The notes under the pieces: generated by a model
Told to the model about the DNA's origin: nothing
Database searches by the model: none
The model's input: the letters and a program-made list of their open reading frames with translations, nothing else
Part shown: in pieces, positions 50,801-63,200 of the stretch
Layout of the letters: each line of letters begins with the position of its first letter
How positions within the stretch are numbered: position 1 is the stretch's first letter
Made by a program: the position numbers and the translations under genes
Source of the DNA: Neospora caninum Liverpool
Taxonomy: Eukaryota; Apicomplexa; Conoidasida; Eucoccidiorida; Sarcocystidae
Assembly: GCF_000208865.1 (NCBI RefSeq)
Contig: NC_018396.1
Span: forward strand, 434,001 to 498,000
Reading direction: 5' to 3'
Length of the DNA stretch: 64,000 nucleotides

Positions 50801-51188
50801 GCGCAGCGTTGTCCACGTCTAGCTCGGTTTTTTGCTTGCCTTCACACCCACCACGTAAAACTCCCACTAACCCCAGCTTCTGTGTGGCGGGCGTTACACG
50901 CGACTCGGTTTTTCTCAACTCCTCGCCTCGCTCTTTCCCCTTTTCGCCGGCGCCGCAGTCTCGGCCCTTCAGAGTGTTTCGCGCGCCGCGCCAATCCGAA
51001 CTGCAGGCGACCGTCGGAGCCAGGGGTCGGAGCAGAAACAGAAAAAGACAAACCAGGGCAGAAACTGGGCAGAGGCTGCCTAGAAGTCCGCCTCCGCAAG
51101 GGAAGGAAAATGATGATCGGAGAGTGAAAAAGGGAAGCGAACTGCTCGTCCATGCAGGTGTTTTCCAAGAAGCCGCGAGTCTAAAAAT
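47838..51188. other. Intergenic region between DUS3 and TFIIIC subunit
   Basis: Three kilobases with no supportable exon. The left part should hold the DUS3 3' UTR. The right part, from about 50280, is rich in pyrimidine on the plus strand, as in Toxoplasma promoters and 5' UTRs. A CGTCTCT (minus-strand AGAGACG) lies at 50380-50386. The frames at 50304-51192 are low-complexity Ser/Phe/Arg sequence and look like 5' UTR. Confidence 0.5.
50380..50386 (-). promoter_or_regulatory. WGAGACG heptamer upstream of TFIIIC subunit
   Basis: AGAGACG on the minus strand, about 800 bases before the ATG at 51189. Function is inferred from motif and position. Confidence 0.35.
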
Positions 51189-54100
51189 ATGACACAAGCA
51201 GACCTACTGGCAGCTGCTGTCGACGAGCTTGCGCTCGAGGGAGAACAGGGGGCGACTTTTCCTGAGCTCCTTCTTCTTCTCTCCGCGGCCCATCCGGAGT
51301 TCCCGACCCACAGCCGAGAATTCCAGGTAAGATCGCTCTCCCTTTCCTTCTCGACTGCTTCGCCCCGCCCCTCCACGCGCACGCTTCTTCGATTTCCGTC
51401 TCTGTTATGAGGGAGAGAGAGACACAGATAGAGACAGAAAGCGACAGAGATAGAGACAGAAAGCGACAGAAGTAGAGACAGAAAGCGACAGAGATAGAGA
51501 CAAAAAGAGACAGCCACGGATCCCCTGTTCAGCCTGGCGTGCTGCCTCATTCAAGCGCTGGCCGATTCCACCACGTCTGTGAAATATAAAGCGCACTGCT
51601 GCCTTCCCTGTCTCCCGCACTTGCATGCCCCGTCTTCCCCGTTATTCATATGTGTCTCCCCTGTGTCTTCGTCCTCATTTTTCGTCGGATTTCCTTCAAA
51701 CCCTCGGCGACCGCAGGTTCACGCCTCGCATCACATCTGAAGTTTCGTGTGTCCCCGTCGTTTCGCCGGTTTTTTTGTCTGTGAAATTCTTTCAAACCAG
51801 CAACCCGCACCGACCCTATCTTCGTGTTGTTCTCTCTGTCGGGCTTCTATCTTCGTGTTGTTCTCTCTGTCGGGCTTCTACCTTCGTGTTGTTCTCTCTG
51901 TCGGGCTTCTACCTTCGTGTTGTTCTCTCTGTCGGGCTTCTATCTTCGTGTTGTTCTCTCTGTCGGGCTTCTATCTTCGTGTTGTTCTCTCTGTCGGGCT
52001 TCGATCTTCGTGTTGTTCTCTCTGTCGGGCTTCTATCTTCGTGTTGTTCTCTCTGTCGGGCTTCTATCTTCGTGCTGTTCTCTCTGTCGGGCTTCTACCT
52101 TCGTGTTGTTCTCTCTGTCGGGCTTCTATCTTCGTGTTGTTCTCTCTGTCGGGCTTCGATCTTCGTGTTGTTCTCTCTGTCGGGCTTCTATCTTCGTGTT
52201 GTTCTCTCTGTCGGGCTTCTATCTTCGTGTTGTTCTCTCTGTCGGGCTTCTATCTTCGTGTTGTTCTCTCTGTCGGGCTTCTTCCGTTTAGGCCGCACTA
52301 TGGCGCGCTCTCTACAACAGCCCTCTCGTCTTTTTCTCGCATCTCCAAGCGCATGCGGAGGATGCCGACGACCCGCCCACTTGGACTGCAGCAGAGGGGA
52401 CAGGTAAGCGAAGCCGGAGGCAGACCGCGAACCGAGAATCCGCGGGGGAAGCGGGAAAGTGAGGAGAGCAAAGCCTGTTGGAAAACGACGATGAAAGGGC
52501 GACATCCATGGTGGGGTGTTCACTGGTGTTTCTCGCTTCGTCGTTGGTGCTGCGTTTTCTTTGGGCTCACGGCGTCATTCGTCAGCTTGTCGTTTCTTTT
52601 CTCTTGGTCTGTATTCTTGCCTCATATACTTTATGTCGCATGCGTCTCTTCTCTAATCATCCCCCGCATGCTTCGGCTGTCTCTCTGTCTGCCTCATCCA
52701 CCCTTGAAGCCCCTTTACGTTTCCCCTTTTCGTCTTCTCCTCATCATTCTTTTCTCCTCTGATTCAGCTTTTCACGTGTGCCGTCTTCCGTTTCTTGGGG
52801 GTGGGGGGTTCTCCTCTGTGTCGCCTCGGGTTGCCGTGGTTCGTCCACTGCGGGCTTCCTCTTCTGTTCCTTTCAAGGCCTCGTCCTTCCGCCTCTTTCT
52901 GTGCCCGTTTCTGCCATGTCCTCTCTCACAAGGACTCCGCTGTTTCCTCTCTCTCTCTTTCCTTGGGACTGAAAAAACCAACCTGCAGGTGAGGACGCGC
53001 GCCGCCTGAACTGGCGCCATCCCCGCGTGCCCCCGCTGTTGCCGTCGCTCTGTTCTTTCAAGGGCAGCGCGGGAAAGGCGCGACAAGCTGCAGATACACC
53101 GACGAACTGCGCACCACCTTCGTCCTGTGCTCCATCCGCCTCTTGCTCAGTTCCCGAGAGGCGCGCCTTTCCTCGGGAGCGCTGCGACGCCGCATCCTCG
53201 GAGGACACCTGCGGCAAGAATCCCAAACAGAAGAAGGGAGATGTGGAGGATGCGAGACACCGCCCGGGTGGGCTCGCGGAGAGGGGAGGCGAAGGGACGG
53301 AATGTTCAGAGGCAGCTCTCGAGAACCCCGAAACGCGGAAAAAGAAAGGCAGGGGGAAAGAAGGACGCGAAGCGGAAAGCGCGGCATCCACGCAGACATC
53401 TCGTCCAGGAAGGAAGGCGGAGCAAAAGAGTGGAAGCAAGAAACGCACTGCGAAGGCGACGAAAGAGACACCGCCCGAGGAACCAGACAGTGCCGAAGAG
53501 CGCGACGAGAACGACGAGAGCCGCGAGGGACCACGGCAAAAGGAACCGCTGCCAGATGCCTGCCTAGCTGAGTGGCGCTTCTCTGTGAGTGCGGCCGTCC
53601 GCCTCAACGCACTAGGCGTGCCTTTCTCCCCGTTCCTCGATGAAGAAGAAATCGAAAAGAAGATGAAGGAGATGCCGATGGTGGTTCTCCAGGCGATTAC
53701 GAAACGGCGATACGCTGGTGAGACTCCATGCGGACTTGTGGGGCCACCGAAAATGCACCGGGTTCGAGCAAACATCGCGCATTCAGCCCCAATACGGCGT
53801 CGACAGCGGCCCTCGGCTTGTGGCCGCGTAGCGCGCTTGTGCTCGATGTGAAATACCGTCGCTGAGGAAGGACCGTGCAAGGGAAAAGGGAAAGCAGCCT
53901 CTTATCCTCGTTCACCGTGCTGTGATTTTCGTGCCCTGAGCCTGGCGTCCCCTTGGGCGCCGAGTGCGCCTTTTCGTTCCGGTGCCTCCCACCTCCCTCG
54001 AACAGGGGAGGCCTGGCCTGTCTCCGGTTCACTCGTCCTCTCTCGCAGAGGTTCACATTTCGACTGGGATTCGGTCTACGCCACCGTTCGTGCGGGTCTC

Positions 54101-54233
54101 CGCCTCCACGGAGCATTGCGTGCACTGGTGTTGCGCTGCGTGTCCTTACACGCACCTTAATACCCTTGTTGAGTGTGGATGTCCCTTGCAGCCTCCGAAT
54201 ACAGAAGCGGTGTTATTTACATCTCTATTCTGG

Positions 54234-54275
<42 letters not shown>

Positions 54276-57200
54276 TTGGGTAGGTGCGCGCCTGGTACCC
54301 CTCTCTTACAGATGCGTGGAAGCCGTGTTTGCATGCACACATGCGTCGTCTTGGCACTCGTTCCTCCTTGCGTGTTTTGCCTCCAGGCCACTGGCAGTAT
54401 CAGCTTTCAATCGATCTCGGCCTGCCGCCAAAGACTGTTTTTCACCATTTGAAGCCTCTGTATCGTCAGGGTTTGGTCACCCACATGCAGCTGCCTCTGC
54501 CTGCGTCTTCGCGGCCTTCAGCCGCGTCGCGCGGCTCTTCAAATCTGACCATGTCTGCGCTCCTGTGGCACTTTCGATTCTTCGACTTCCCGCGGCTGCC
54601 CTCGCAAATTCAGGCTACCGTCTCGCTGCACCACCTCGTGCCTCTCGAGCACCAAGTTGTGGAAATGTTGCAGGGCGCGCCGATGCACGTCATGCTGGAA
54701 AGCGAAATCCACGCCTTCTGCCTCGAAGCCTTTACCACCTCCGAAAGGGTAGGCGGGGAGTGAGAGAGGCGCGGCGAGCAGGGGGACTCGCCAGGCGGCG
54801 CAAGCACAGCGCAGATGGCCATTAGGTCGGAGAAGGCCTGTTTGGTTTTGGAAGGGAGAGGCACGAACCTGTTTCTTGCGACAAAGATGTAGACGACCCT
54901 CGAAAGTTTTGGAACGGGAACATCAGGGGATTTGCGGCCGCTTCGCAGTGTTCACCAGGGGCTGGAGAAGGTTCGGCGTTTTTCAAAGACAGGGTATTCG
55001 AAAGGGCTGACAAGGTAGTCGCCCGTTTGGAGAAAAGCAAGAGCTTGTGTGGTAACCGCTCCTCCTTCGTCTCCTTCCAGTGTGGATTGGCTGGCTTGCG
55101 TTGCAGCGGGGCGCGACATAGCCGTCTATTCTGAGACGATGGGGTGATCCCGTCTCAGAGGAGACCCGAGCTTCAATCCCTCCCAGAGTCGCTCCCCGCC
55201 GCTCACACATCCGGTTAGTATCTGTGCTGTCCTTCTGTCTGCATCTTGATTTCTTAGTTTGCGCTTGCCTCCTTCACGGCAAAGCAATTCCGACGCCTGT
55301 ACCAGAAGCTCCGAGGCGAACTGATGCGGTCCGGCCGCGTCCAACGCCTTCGCGCCTGGTGCCCTCAAACGCAGAAGTTCGAAAAGTGTCTCTGCCTGTC
55401 TTCCTCGCCTTCCCATTCTGCCTCCGTGAAAGCGAACGAGGAAGAGGGGGGGGACGAGGGGCGAGGCACCGAAGGAAACCGACAAGGTTTGCAGCAGGGA
55501 GAGGCAGAAGGCCGATCCCGACAGAGGGAGCAACCCACGTAAGTCTGCCGTCACATCGCGGTGTGAGACGCGAGAGGCACGAGGCTCGCAAAGGCGTATC
55601 ACGACCGTCCATTTGCCATTTCCTAGCTGACCATCTCTTTCTCTCCATCACTGTCGCTCCATCCGCCTCTCGCCTTTCTTCCCGTTAGTCGCGGAGAGCT
55701 GTAGATTTCTTTGCATCTGTCAAGCTTTTTGAAGACGTGCATGACCTGTCCGATAAGGCTGGTGCATCCCGGCAGATTGGCGCTTTTCGCTCCACTGACT
55801 GAGTGCGGGATTGATCGAGATGGGTGCTCATAAGCCACTCAGTCGTTTGACACGTTTCGTCCTTCTCGAACTGCTGCGTTTTTCCGCTTGAGGGACCGCG
55901 GACGCCCTGGACGCTTAACTGAGAGGCTCACCGCACCTGGGAAATCGCGAGAATCACGCGGGGCGCTTTGGCTTGGATCATCGACCTCCCCCTCTGTCTT
56001 GTGTCCCGTCCAGCACTTTGGTTTCTCAGTCCCCTGGCTCTTTGTGTGTTTTCCTTGTCTCCGCAGCTCTCTGGCGTCGTCCGCGGCATGGTCACGCGTG
56101 AAGCAGGAGCCTGGGACGAATCTGCTGTCTCTCACTCCCTCAGCCGCTTCAGCTCCGGCGGGTCGCGGGAAAGGAGAGCGGGCACCACCGGAGACAGGGG
56201 ACGCGGCCGAAATGGGAGAAGGCGAAGGAGACGAGCCACGGGGCGGAGACGATGACGAAGCAGATGGCGAGGAAGCGGTTTGCAGGTTAGTTCTCCACAG
56301 CACACGACTCACTCACGCCGGTTCGCGTCTTGTGTTGCCTGTTTCCTCTTTGTCCACGTCATCGTCTGGTTTCCTCAAATCTGTCTTTACCGGATCCAAA
56401 TTCTCTTGTGCTTCTCTTGACCGCCATGTTAAGTGCTGTAACTATAGAGGTCTCCATATATTTGAAACACCAACATGTGTAGACAAGATGTACGAGAGGT
56501 ATGCGTGGTATTCATTTTGGGGAGTTTCCTGGCCGCTGGGCGTCTCCCCACCGTCTCACGTAACTTTGTGAGGCCAGAGGCGTTGTCCATTCGTTCCCCT
56601 CTGCCTTCTCTCGTCTTCGCGTGTGTCCTTGCTCTGTGAGTGGTCATGTCTGCTTTGCCAGTGAGTCCCCTTTTACTTGGCGGCAGTCTCCCTGTCGCCG
56701 TGCCCCGTCCCTTCACTCTTCCCTTCACTCTCCTTCCTTTTTGTTTCGACGCGGTTTCCCCTTCTCTGGTACGCTTCCGGCGCTTTCGGTTGCTCGCTGG
56801 CCTTTCTCTCGCTTCCGCTCCGGGATTGTGCTCGGCCGTTCTCGACAATTACTGTCTAACGCGTCTCTCGTTTGGCTCGCTTTCCTGATTCACTCGGCGC
56901 GCATGGCGCCCTTTTTTGTGTCTCCGTGTGGGTTGCGGGTTAGTCTTTTGCCCCGTCGCATGTGCCTTCCTTTGCGCACTGTCGTCTCTCAGCTTGCTCG
57001 CCTGGGAACTGCCGCTCGCTGACCAGGTTGTCATGCTCCTCGAGGCGAGCGGTGGGGCCGGCCTTCTTTCGATTCAAGTCGCGCGCTACATTGGCACAGA
57101 CAACAAGCGAGCCGGGAAAATCTTTGCGGTGAGGCAGAGACGCAAGGCGACAAACACGGCAGTGTCTGCGCTGCTTAAAGCCTCTCTCGAAATGTCGTTG

Positions 57201-60200
57201 CACTCTCTTTACATACGTTCAGGTCTACAGATGTATATAGATATATATAGATATATAGGGTTTTGGGTATATATATATATATGCATATATATATATATAT
57301 ATTTGAACGGCATAGATGGCAGGCATTGTGGTAGTTGCAGGGGGTGTTGAGATTCCGCGTTTCCCGCGTTTGCTGCTCGAAGTTCTGTTTCTTGGTCTTG
57401 CATGGCGTGCGTCGTTCAGGAGCTGGAGAGGCGAAAGCGCGTGCGGAAAGTTGCGGAGCGTCGGGGCCGATGCTTCATGTATCGCTACTTTGCTTCGTCT
57501 GTTCCCGACCCGGCCGTGCCCGCACCGTCTGGGACGCCTCTTCCCGCGCCCCGTTCTGCCTCAGCGTTCCCTGGCAACGCACAAGGCAGGCAGCCTGTAC
57601 AGAGAGAGGAGACTGCGCATGCTCCACAGAGGCTACCCGGTCAACAAGGAACGGAAGACGATACCTCCCGCGACGGCGACAGGCCTTCGGCTTCGGCCCC
57701 ATGTGCGACTCTGGCGGCTCGGCAGCAGGCGCCGGACGGAGCTGCGGATCACACAGGAGACGCACCTGCGAACCCTGAGGGTGACACAGATGTTCGAGGA
57801 AGAACAGGAAAAGGACGAGGAGGAGGGCGAGCAAGGCACGGCCGAGGCACCGTGCTAGGTTCCCAAGGTGGCCCCGACAGTCAGGGGACTCAGGCGACCG
57901 GTGTGAATTCTGTGTCGTCTTCGGCGCCTTCTCCAGTTGCCTCGTCGCGTGCCTCGTCAGGATCGCCTGGGGGGCGAGGGAGGCGAGGGAGGCGAGACGG
58001 CCAGGCAGACGCCGACCGCTTCAGAGGCGAAGCCGCCGCGCCTGCTGCTCTCGAGACACAGGCCGCCCTCTGCCCCCATTCGGGCACAGGCTCTGAAGGC
58101 GGCGCGTCGCTTGACACTCGCGAGAACAGTCGCCTATCTCCCAGCGTTGCTTCGCCGTCGTCTTCCGCGTCCCCTATAATCGCCGCGGATGCCTTGTCGC
58201 CAGCTAAACTCCCGCTTCCTGGATCGTCGAAAGCGCCAGACCGCTCAGGAGCTCGGGGAAGCAAAGCCGCAGGCGCTCTGGAAGCGACGACGCCGGCGGC
58301 CCCTTCCGTTGCTCCGGGGACGGTTCCGCAAACCTCGCTGTCGCTTCCAGGATCGCCGCGGGAGCGCGAAGAGATCGATTTGTCTCTGGCGCTGGAAAAA
58401 AACCAGATCCGGAAGCTAAACACTCCACAGTTCGAGCGACGCCTTCGCCTCTTCATCGCGCACCTCCGGTCCGAGGGGTGCGCGACAATTCCAACCATTG
58501 CCAAGGTTCTTGCCAAGGCGGAATCGTCCGTCAACGGGCCTGACAGGTAATCCGTGGAGTTCGTGTCCGAGTGCGTTGCGTTTTCTACGTTTGCCCCCCG
58601 CATGCAGAGAGCGCCTTCCCCGTGTAGTCCTTGCTGCCGCTGGGGATGTTTGGCACCGACAGCCGGGAATCTTCATAGGCTGCCTTGGCCAGTAGTGAGG
58701 CATCTGAAAAACGAGTGCATGCAGGATTTTCTCTGGGACATGCTCAGGTGCTGTGTGGTGCCTTGGCGTGTGTCTCATGCAGAAAAACCGTTCAGCGAAT
58801 GGCTGCAGTTGCGATGCAGGTCGAGCCTCGCGTTGCCGTGGGTGGTCTCGTAAAGCCCGATGGGGAGAGGGCGAGGGAGAAGAAAGAAGAGGTGCTGCGC
58901 CCAGATGGGGACGAGGAGGGAGACGACCGATTCAAGGGCGTTGCTCAGAGACGCGTCGGCACCGAAGTCGTCTTCTACTACTGGACAGAGAAATTCACAG
59001 AGGAGCAAGCTCACAGACGCGTGACTGAAATGGTACGAGAGACGCTTCGCAGCTTCACTGTTCCGCCTGTTCCGCTCTTTTCGATCGTCGCGCTTCTCGA
59101 TGTTTTCGACTCGTTCTCAGCGGAAAAAAGAAAAGGAGAAGACATGCTTGTCCATAATGTCTTCTACCGGAGGCTGCTGCTAGAGTCGGTGTTTGTCCCG
59201 CGTGGCCCGCGCTTTTCTGCTGTCCCTTTTGTGTTGCTTGTGTGCCTGTAACCTCGTGCAAATCCTGCGGTGCCTCAAGCCTTGTGGGACTGATAGTCAG
59301 GCCTCCTCCCCGCTTCCAGCTACAACGGCAGAGAGTTTTCCAAGTGAACACCGACCTTTGTTTGTTGATATCTGGCTTCAACGACGTGCACGTGTCCGCT
59401 CTACAATATATCTACACACATATATAAATGCGTGGATATGGGAATACGCACCGAGACGATGGATATATGCTGGCGATTGGTTTTCCTCGTTTCTGCGTTT
59501 CGCGCGTGCGGTGCTTTGTGGCGTTCGTATTTGGTCTTGTCGATCCCTGCTCAGACTGCAGGCTCGTAATTCTTTTTTCCGCCTGTGGCCTTTCGCTTCC
59601 GCCTCTGCAGATCTCAGCTCGCCGCATCGAAGGCTGCAGGCTGGCCGTTCACAGGAACGAGCGACTCCTCAGTGGCCTTCGGGACCAGCAAGTACGCCCC
59701 CCCCCCTCCCCCCCCGCCAGATACACATGCATGCACCCCAAAAAACTGTCAGACAGGCTCGTTCGTTTTGTCGTTTATTTTGGCGCTCCCCTCTGTCAGA
59801 AGCGCGTTTGCCTCACCCCGCGATTCGTCGCTTGAGCCCTACCTTCATGCTGTCTCTTCCCACTTCTCCGTTGTGGGATACCTCTCTTCTCGATTCCCCG
59901 CCTGCCTCCTTTCCCATTTTTCCTTCCTTCTTCGCTTCGTCGCTGCTTTGCTTCTTTCTTCTCGGCTTTCTTTTCTTCCTTCTCCGCTTTTGCCTGTGTC
60001 CTCTGAGCTCGCTGTCCTTCCCTCTTCGTAGACGGAACGACGATTCCTGTTTAGGTTTACACGAGTTTGTTGCCCGTTCAGGTGGATGGGAGGGACCGCG
60101 ACAGTTCATTTGTGTGTTTTGCACCCATCCGTTTTGGTTGGTGGCGGACGCCGGAAGAGGAAAACATGAGCTCGCCTGCGCGTCCTTTTTTTCCGGTCCC

Positions 60201-63200
60201 AGCGTGCGGGGGACACGAGGCGCCAGGAGCACGCCGAGCAGCGCAAGGCGCTGGAGGACGAAATCGTGAAGCTGCAGAGGATCGAAGAGAAAAGTAAAAT
60301 GATGGTGGCCGGAGGAGCAGACGGTGACGGCCGAAGAGGCGCCGGCGGAGGCATGCCGCTCACAATGCAACCTGAACAAGTTCACGTCTCCCCTGTGCTT
60401 CATGTCGTCGCAAAAGTGAGTTTTTTTGCGGTCTCTGCATTTTTTTCTCGTCTCGCACGTGTTTTGTCAATCGGCTGCAGGCTCGTTGCGTCTCCCCTTT
60501 GTTCCCGTCCCCGTCACGCCTGTTTGTCTCTCCTTCGAGGCACCGGAGCTCTTCCACTCTCTTCCCCTCCACTTTCGCCACCGCTCTTCGTGTCTCTCCA
60601 GCACGTTCCACCTTTTCTCTTTTGCCCTGTATTGTTTTGCTTTCCCTCTGCTTGGCGGTCGCCTCACTCTTTTCCCTTTGGTCGCCAGCCCGCTCGTTGC
60701 CTTCGATTCCTTTGCAATTCGCCAAGAATCACCACTCCCGCCTTTTGCCAAAATTCGACTTCGTCTCCAGTTTGTCTCCTCTCTCCGGCCTCTCTCACTG
60801 ATGCCTCTCGGTGTCCGGTTCGGCGACTCCAACTCTGTCCCCACACGCGTGGTTCTCGCTGAGGCTGTCCTTCGTCTTGCCAAAGTGCGTTTCCTGGGCC
60901 GCTTCGATGCTCTCCTCGTCTTTCACTTCTGTCCTTGCCTTCGTTGTCTGTCTGCGGCGCTCTTCGCGCGCTGTCTTGATTTGCGCCGCCAGCAACGTCT
61001 GGGTGCAGACGCGAATGCGCTGCATGCGGCCGGAGTCCTCCACTTTAGTCAGAAGACTCTGGCGCTGTACGGCTTTCTCTTCCCAGTCATGGTTCGCCTC
61101 AAGTGCCTTCACCAGTATCTTCTTCAGCTCCTCGCGAACTTGAAAAAGCAGGTGGAGTGCGACTCGCCTCCAACGGCTTCTTCACTCGCGCCCTCTTCCT
61201 CTCTCCGGCCCCCCCCGCGCGGTAAGCAGGTGAACATGTACGCTCTCGTTTCTTGAGGCTTTTGGCGTTTGCCTCTCTAGATTATCGCGCGGCCTCGAGA
61301 ACCTGTAGAACTGGAGGCCTGAGGCGAGCAACAGACGCACGTGTGTTCACAGATGCATGCACACGCCACGCCGCTCGTAAGGTGTCTGGCCTGCTTCACA
61401 TGCAAAGTTCTTTTTGCGTCGACTTCTTGATGTTCGGAGTGAGGCCGTGTATGCGGGGAGAATGTTACCCTTCCGCTGGGAAAAACGAATCCGCGACTTC
61501 CCACAGGAGAAACGGATATCCCCAGCATTCTACGCCCCAATCGCCTACGGCGTCTCCGTATACTCGTTTGATTATTTGGCATTTCCTTGTCGTACTTGTT
61601 CGCTTCTGCGTCTCGGGCGAGGTAATCCAGTGATGCCGTCCTAGCGGGAAGCGGTGCTCGGGTTTACCTTGTGATATTTTACCAGAGACATGCTTGATGA
61701 GGGCTTATGAGCTCGCGAAGGAAACGTTCTCTCTGTACCGCGTCCGACAGGGAGGCGTTTCGAATCTCTCAGGATCGATTCCAGCTGTATCTGTCCGCGA
61801 TGCTGAAAGGGAGGGAAACGCTAAACGACAGTATTTCATTAAAGTAGTATCGTCCATCTCAGTGCGGTTTATCTCCTTCGGAACGACACAATTTGAATGA
61901 AGTCGCTTCGCTGGGGGGGGAAGGGTATCGCTTCTTGAAGCAACCCCCGGCAAGGCAGGCACCCAGATTCGAGGTGCCCATTGCATGTTCGCGACACAGT
62001 GCGAAGCCAGAAGCAGTCAGGCGCATGCAAACTTTGTCTGTTGTCTTCCTGGTTCCTCCAACGCCACCCGTCTGTCTGTTCTGTCAGGAGTTTTCGAGGC
62101 TTCCGGGTTGACGTTTTTCACCTCTCTCTCTTGCTTCGTCACCGCTTGCCGCTCGCTTTGTTGTGTGTTTTTGATCGCTGCAGACCTCCTCGATAACGGC
62201 ATGACTCTGGCGTACATGCTGAGGAAGATGCCGCTCGAAATCTTCCTGCGAACGGTAAGTTGCGTGCTCCGGGTGTCTCGAGTGAGGGGCAGGAACGGCG
62301 AGACCGAGGAAGGCGCTGGAGACTCCAGGCACCTTGACAAAAAGGCAACCAGAGAGTCAGCCTGCAGCGCCGAAAACCGAGAGAGGAGAACGGAAGGAGC
62401 GACGAGGGTTGGGAGCTGTGGTCTGAAGGAAGAGACGAGCGAGACGGAGGAGGAGAGACGGGAGAGGAGAGACGGAGGAGGAGAGACGGGAGAGGAGAGA
62501 CGGAGGAGGAGAGACGGACGAGAAGGGGGGGCGAGATCGGAGCTATCTCCGCAAAAGCCGATGGGCTCGAAGCGCGCCTGCCCCGCCCACCTGCCTCGCC
62601 ATTCTGTTGCTACCTCTATTCTTTCGTGGAACCTCTCCTTCGTCGTGACGGCACGCGAACTTCTGCCCAGCCGTCTCGGCCACGAACCCGTCCTCGCTCC
62701 CCCTCTCGTGCTCCGGTTCCTTGTTTGGTCTCAGCTCCGATGTCCCGTCCGCCACTTCCTCTCCCACGTTTCGCGTCCTCTCTCTTTCTCCCTCCACGCG
62801 TCTCGCCTACGCCTCCGCGCCCGCCGTCTCTTGTGTTTCTCTCACCGGCGCGTTGTCTCCCCGTCCCCTCCCAATGTTCGCGTTTCCTCGTGCGTTGTGA
62901 CGGTGTCTCTCTGTCTTTGGGCCACGCCTTCCGCCCCGTCCGTTTTGTCACCTGTCTCCATCAAACAGATTGGCTGCGGGTACCGCGTGCCGTTCCTCGA
63001 CAAGCAGCTCTCGGCTCCCCATGCGTCTCAGTTGCTTCTCGAAGGCTTGCCACGCACGGTCTTCGACATTCTCGTTCTCTCCAGCCGCCAGCTTCACCTC
63101 AAGCGCCAGCGTCAGCAGCCGCCCACGTTGCCTCTGACCGGCAACAACAAGCGGAGTGCACCTGCGGCTCTCAGGCGGCTTCTCTCCACTCTATGTACGG

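Noticed and set aside
51820..52284. CRISPR array
   Set aside because: Units are contiguous with no spacers, in a eukaryotic intron.
51747..53009. 420-residue frame and two other frames over the 31-bp array
   Set aside because: The same repetitive peptide appears in all three frames because the unit is not a multiple of three; the region is intron 1 and intron 2 with exon 2 between.
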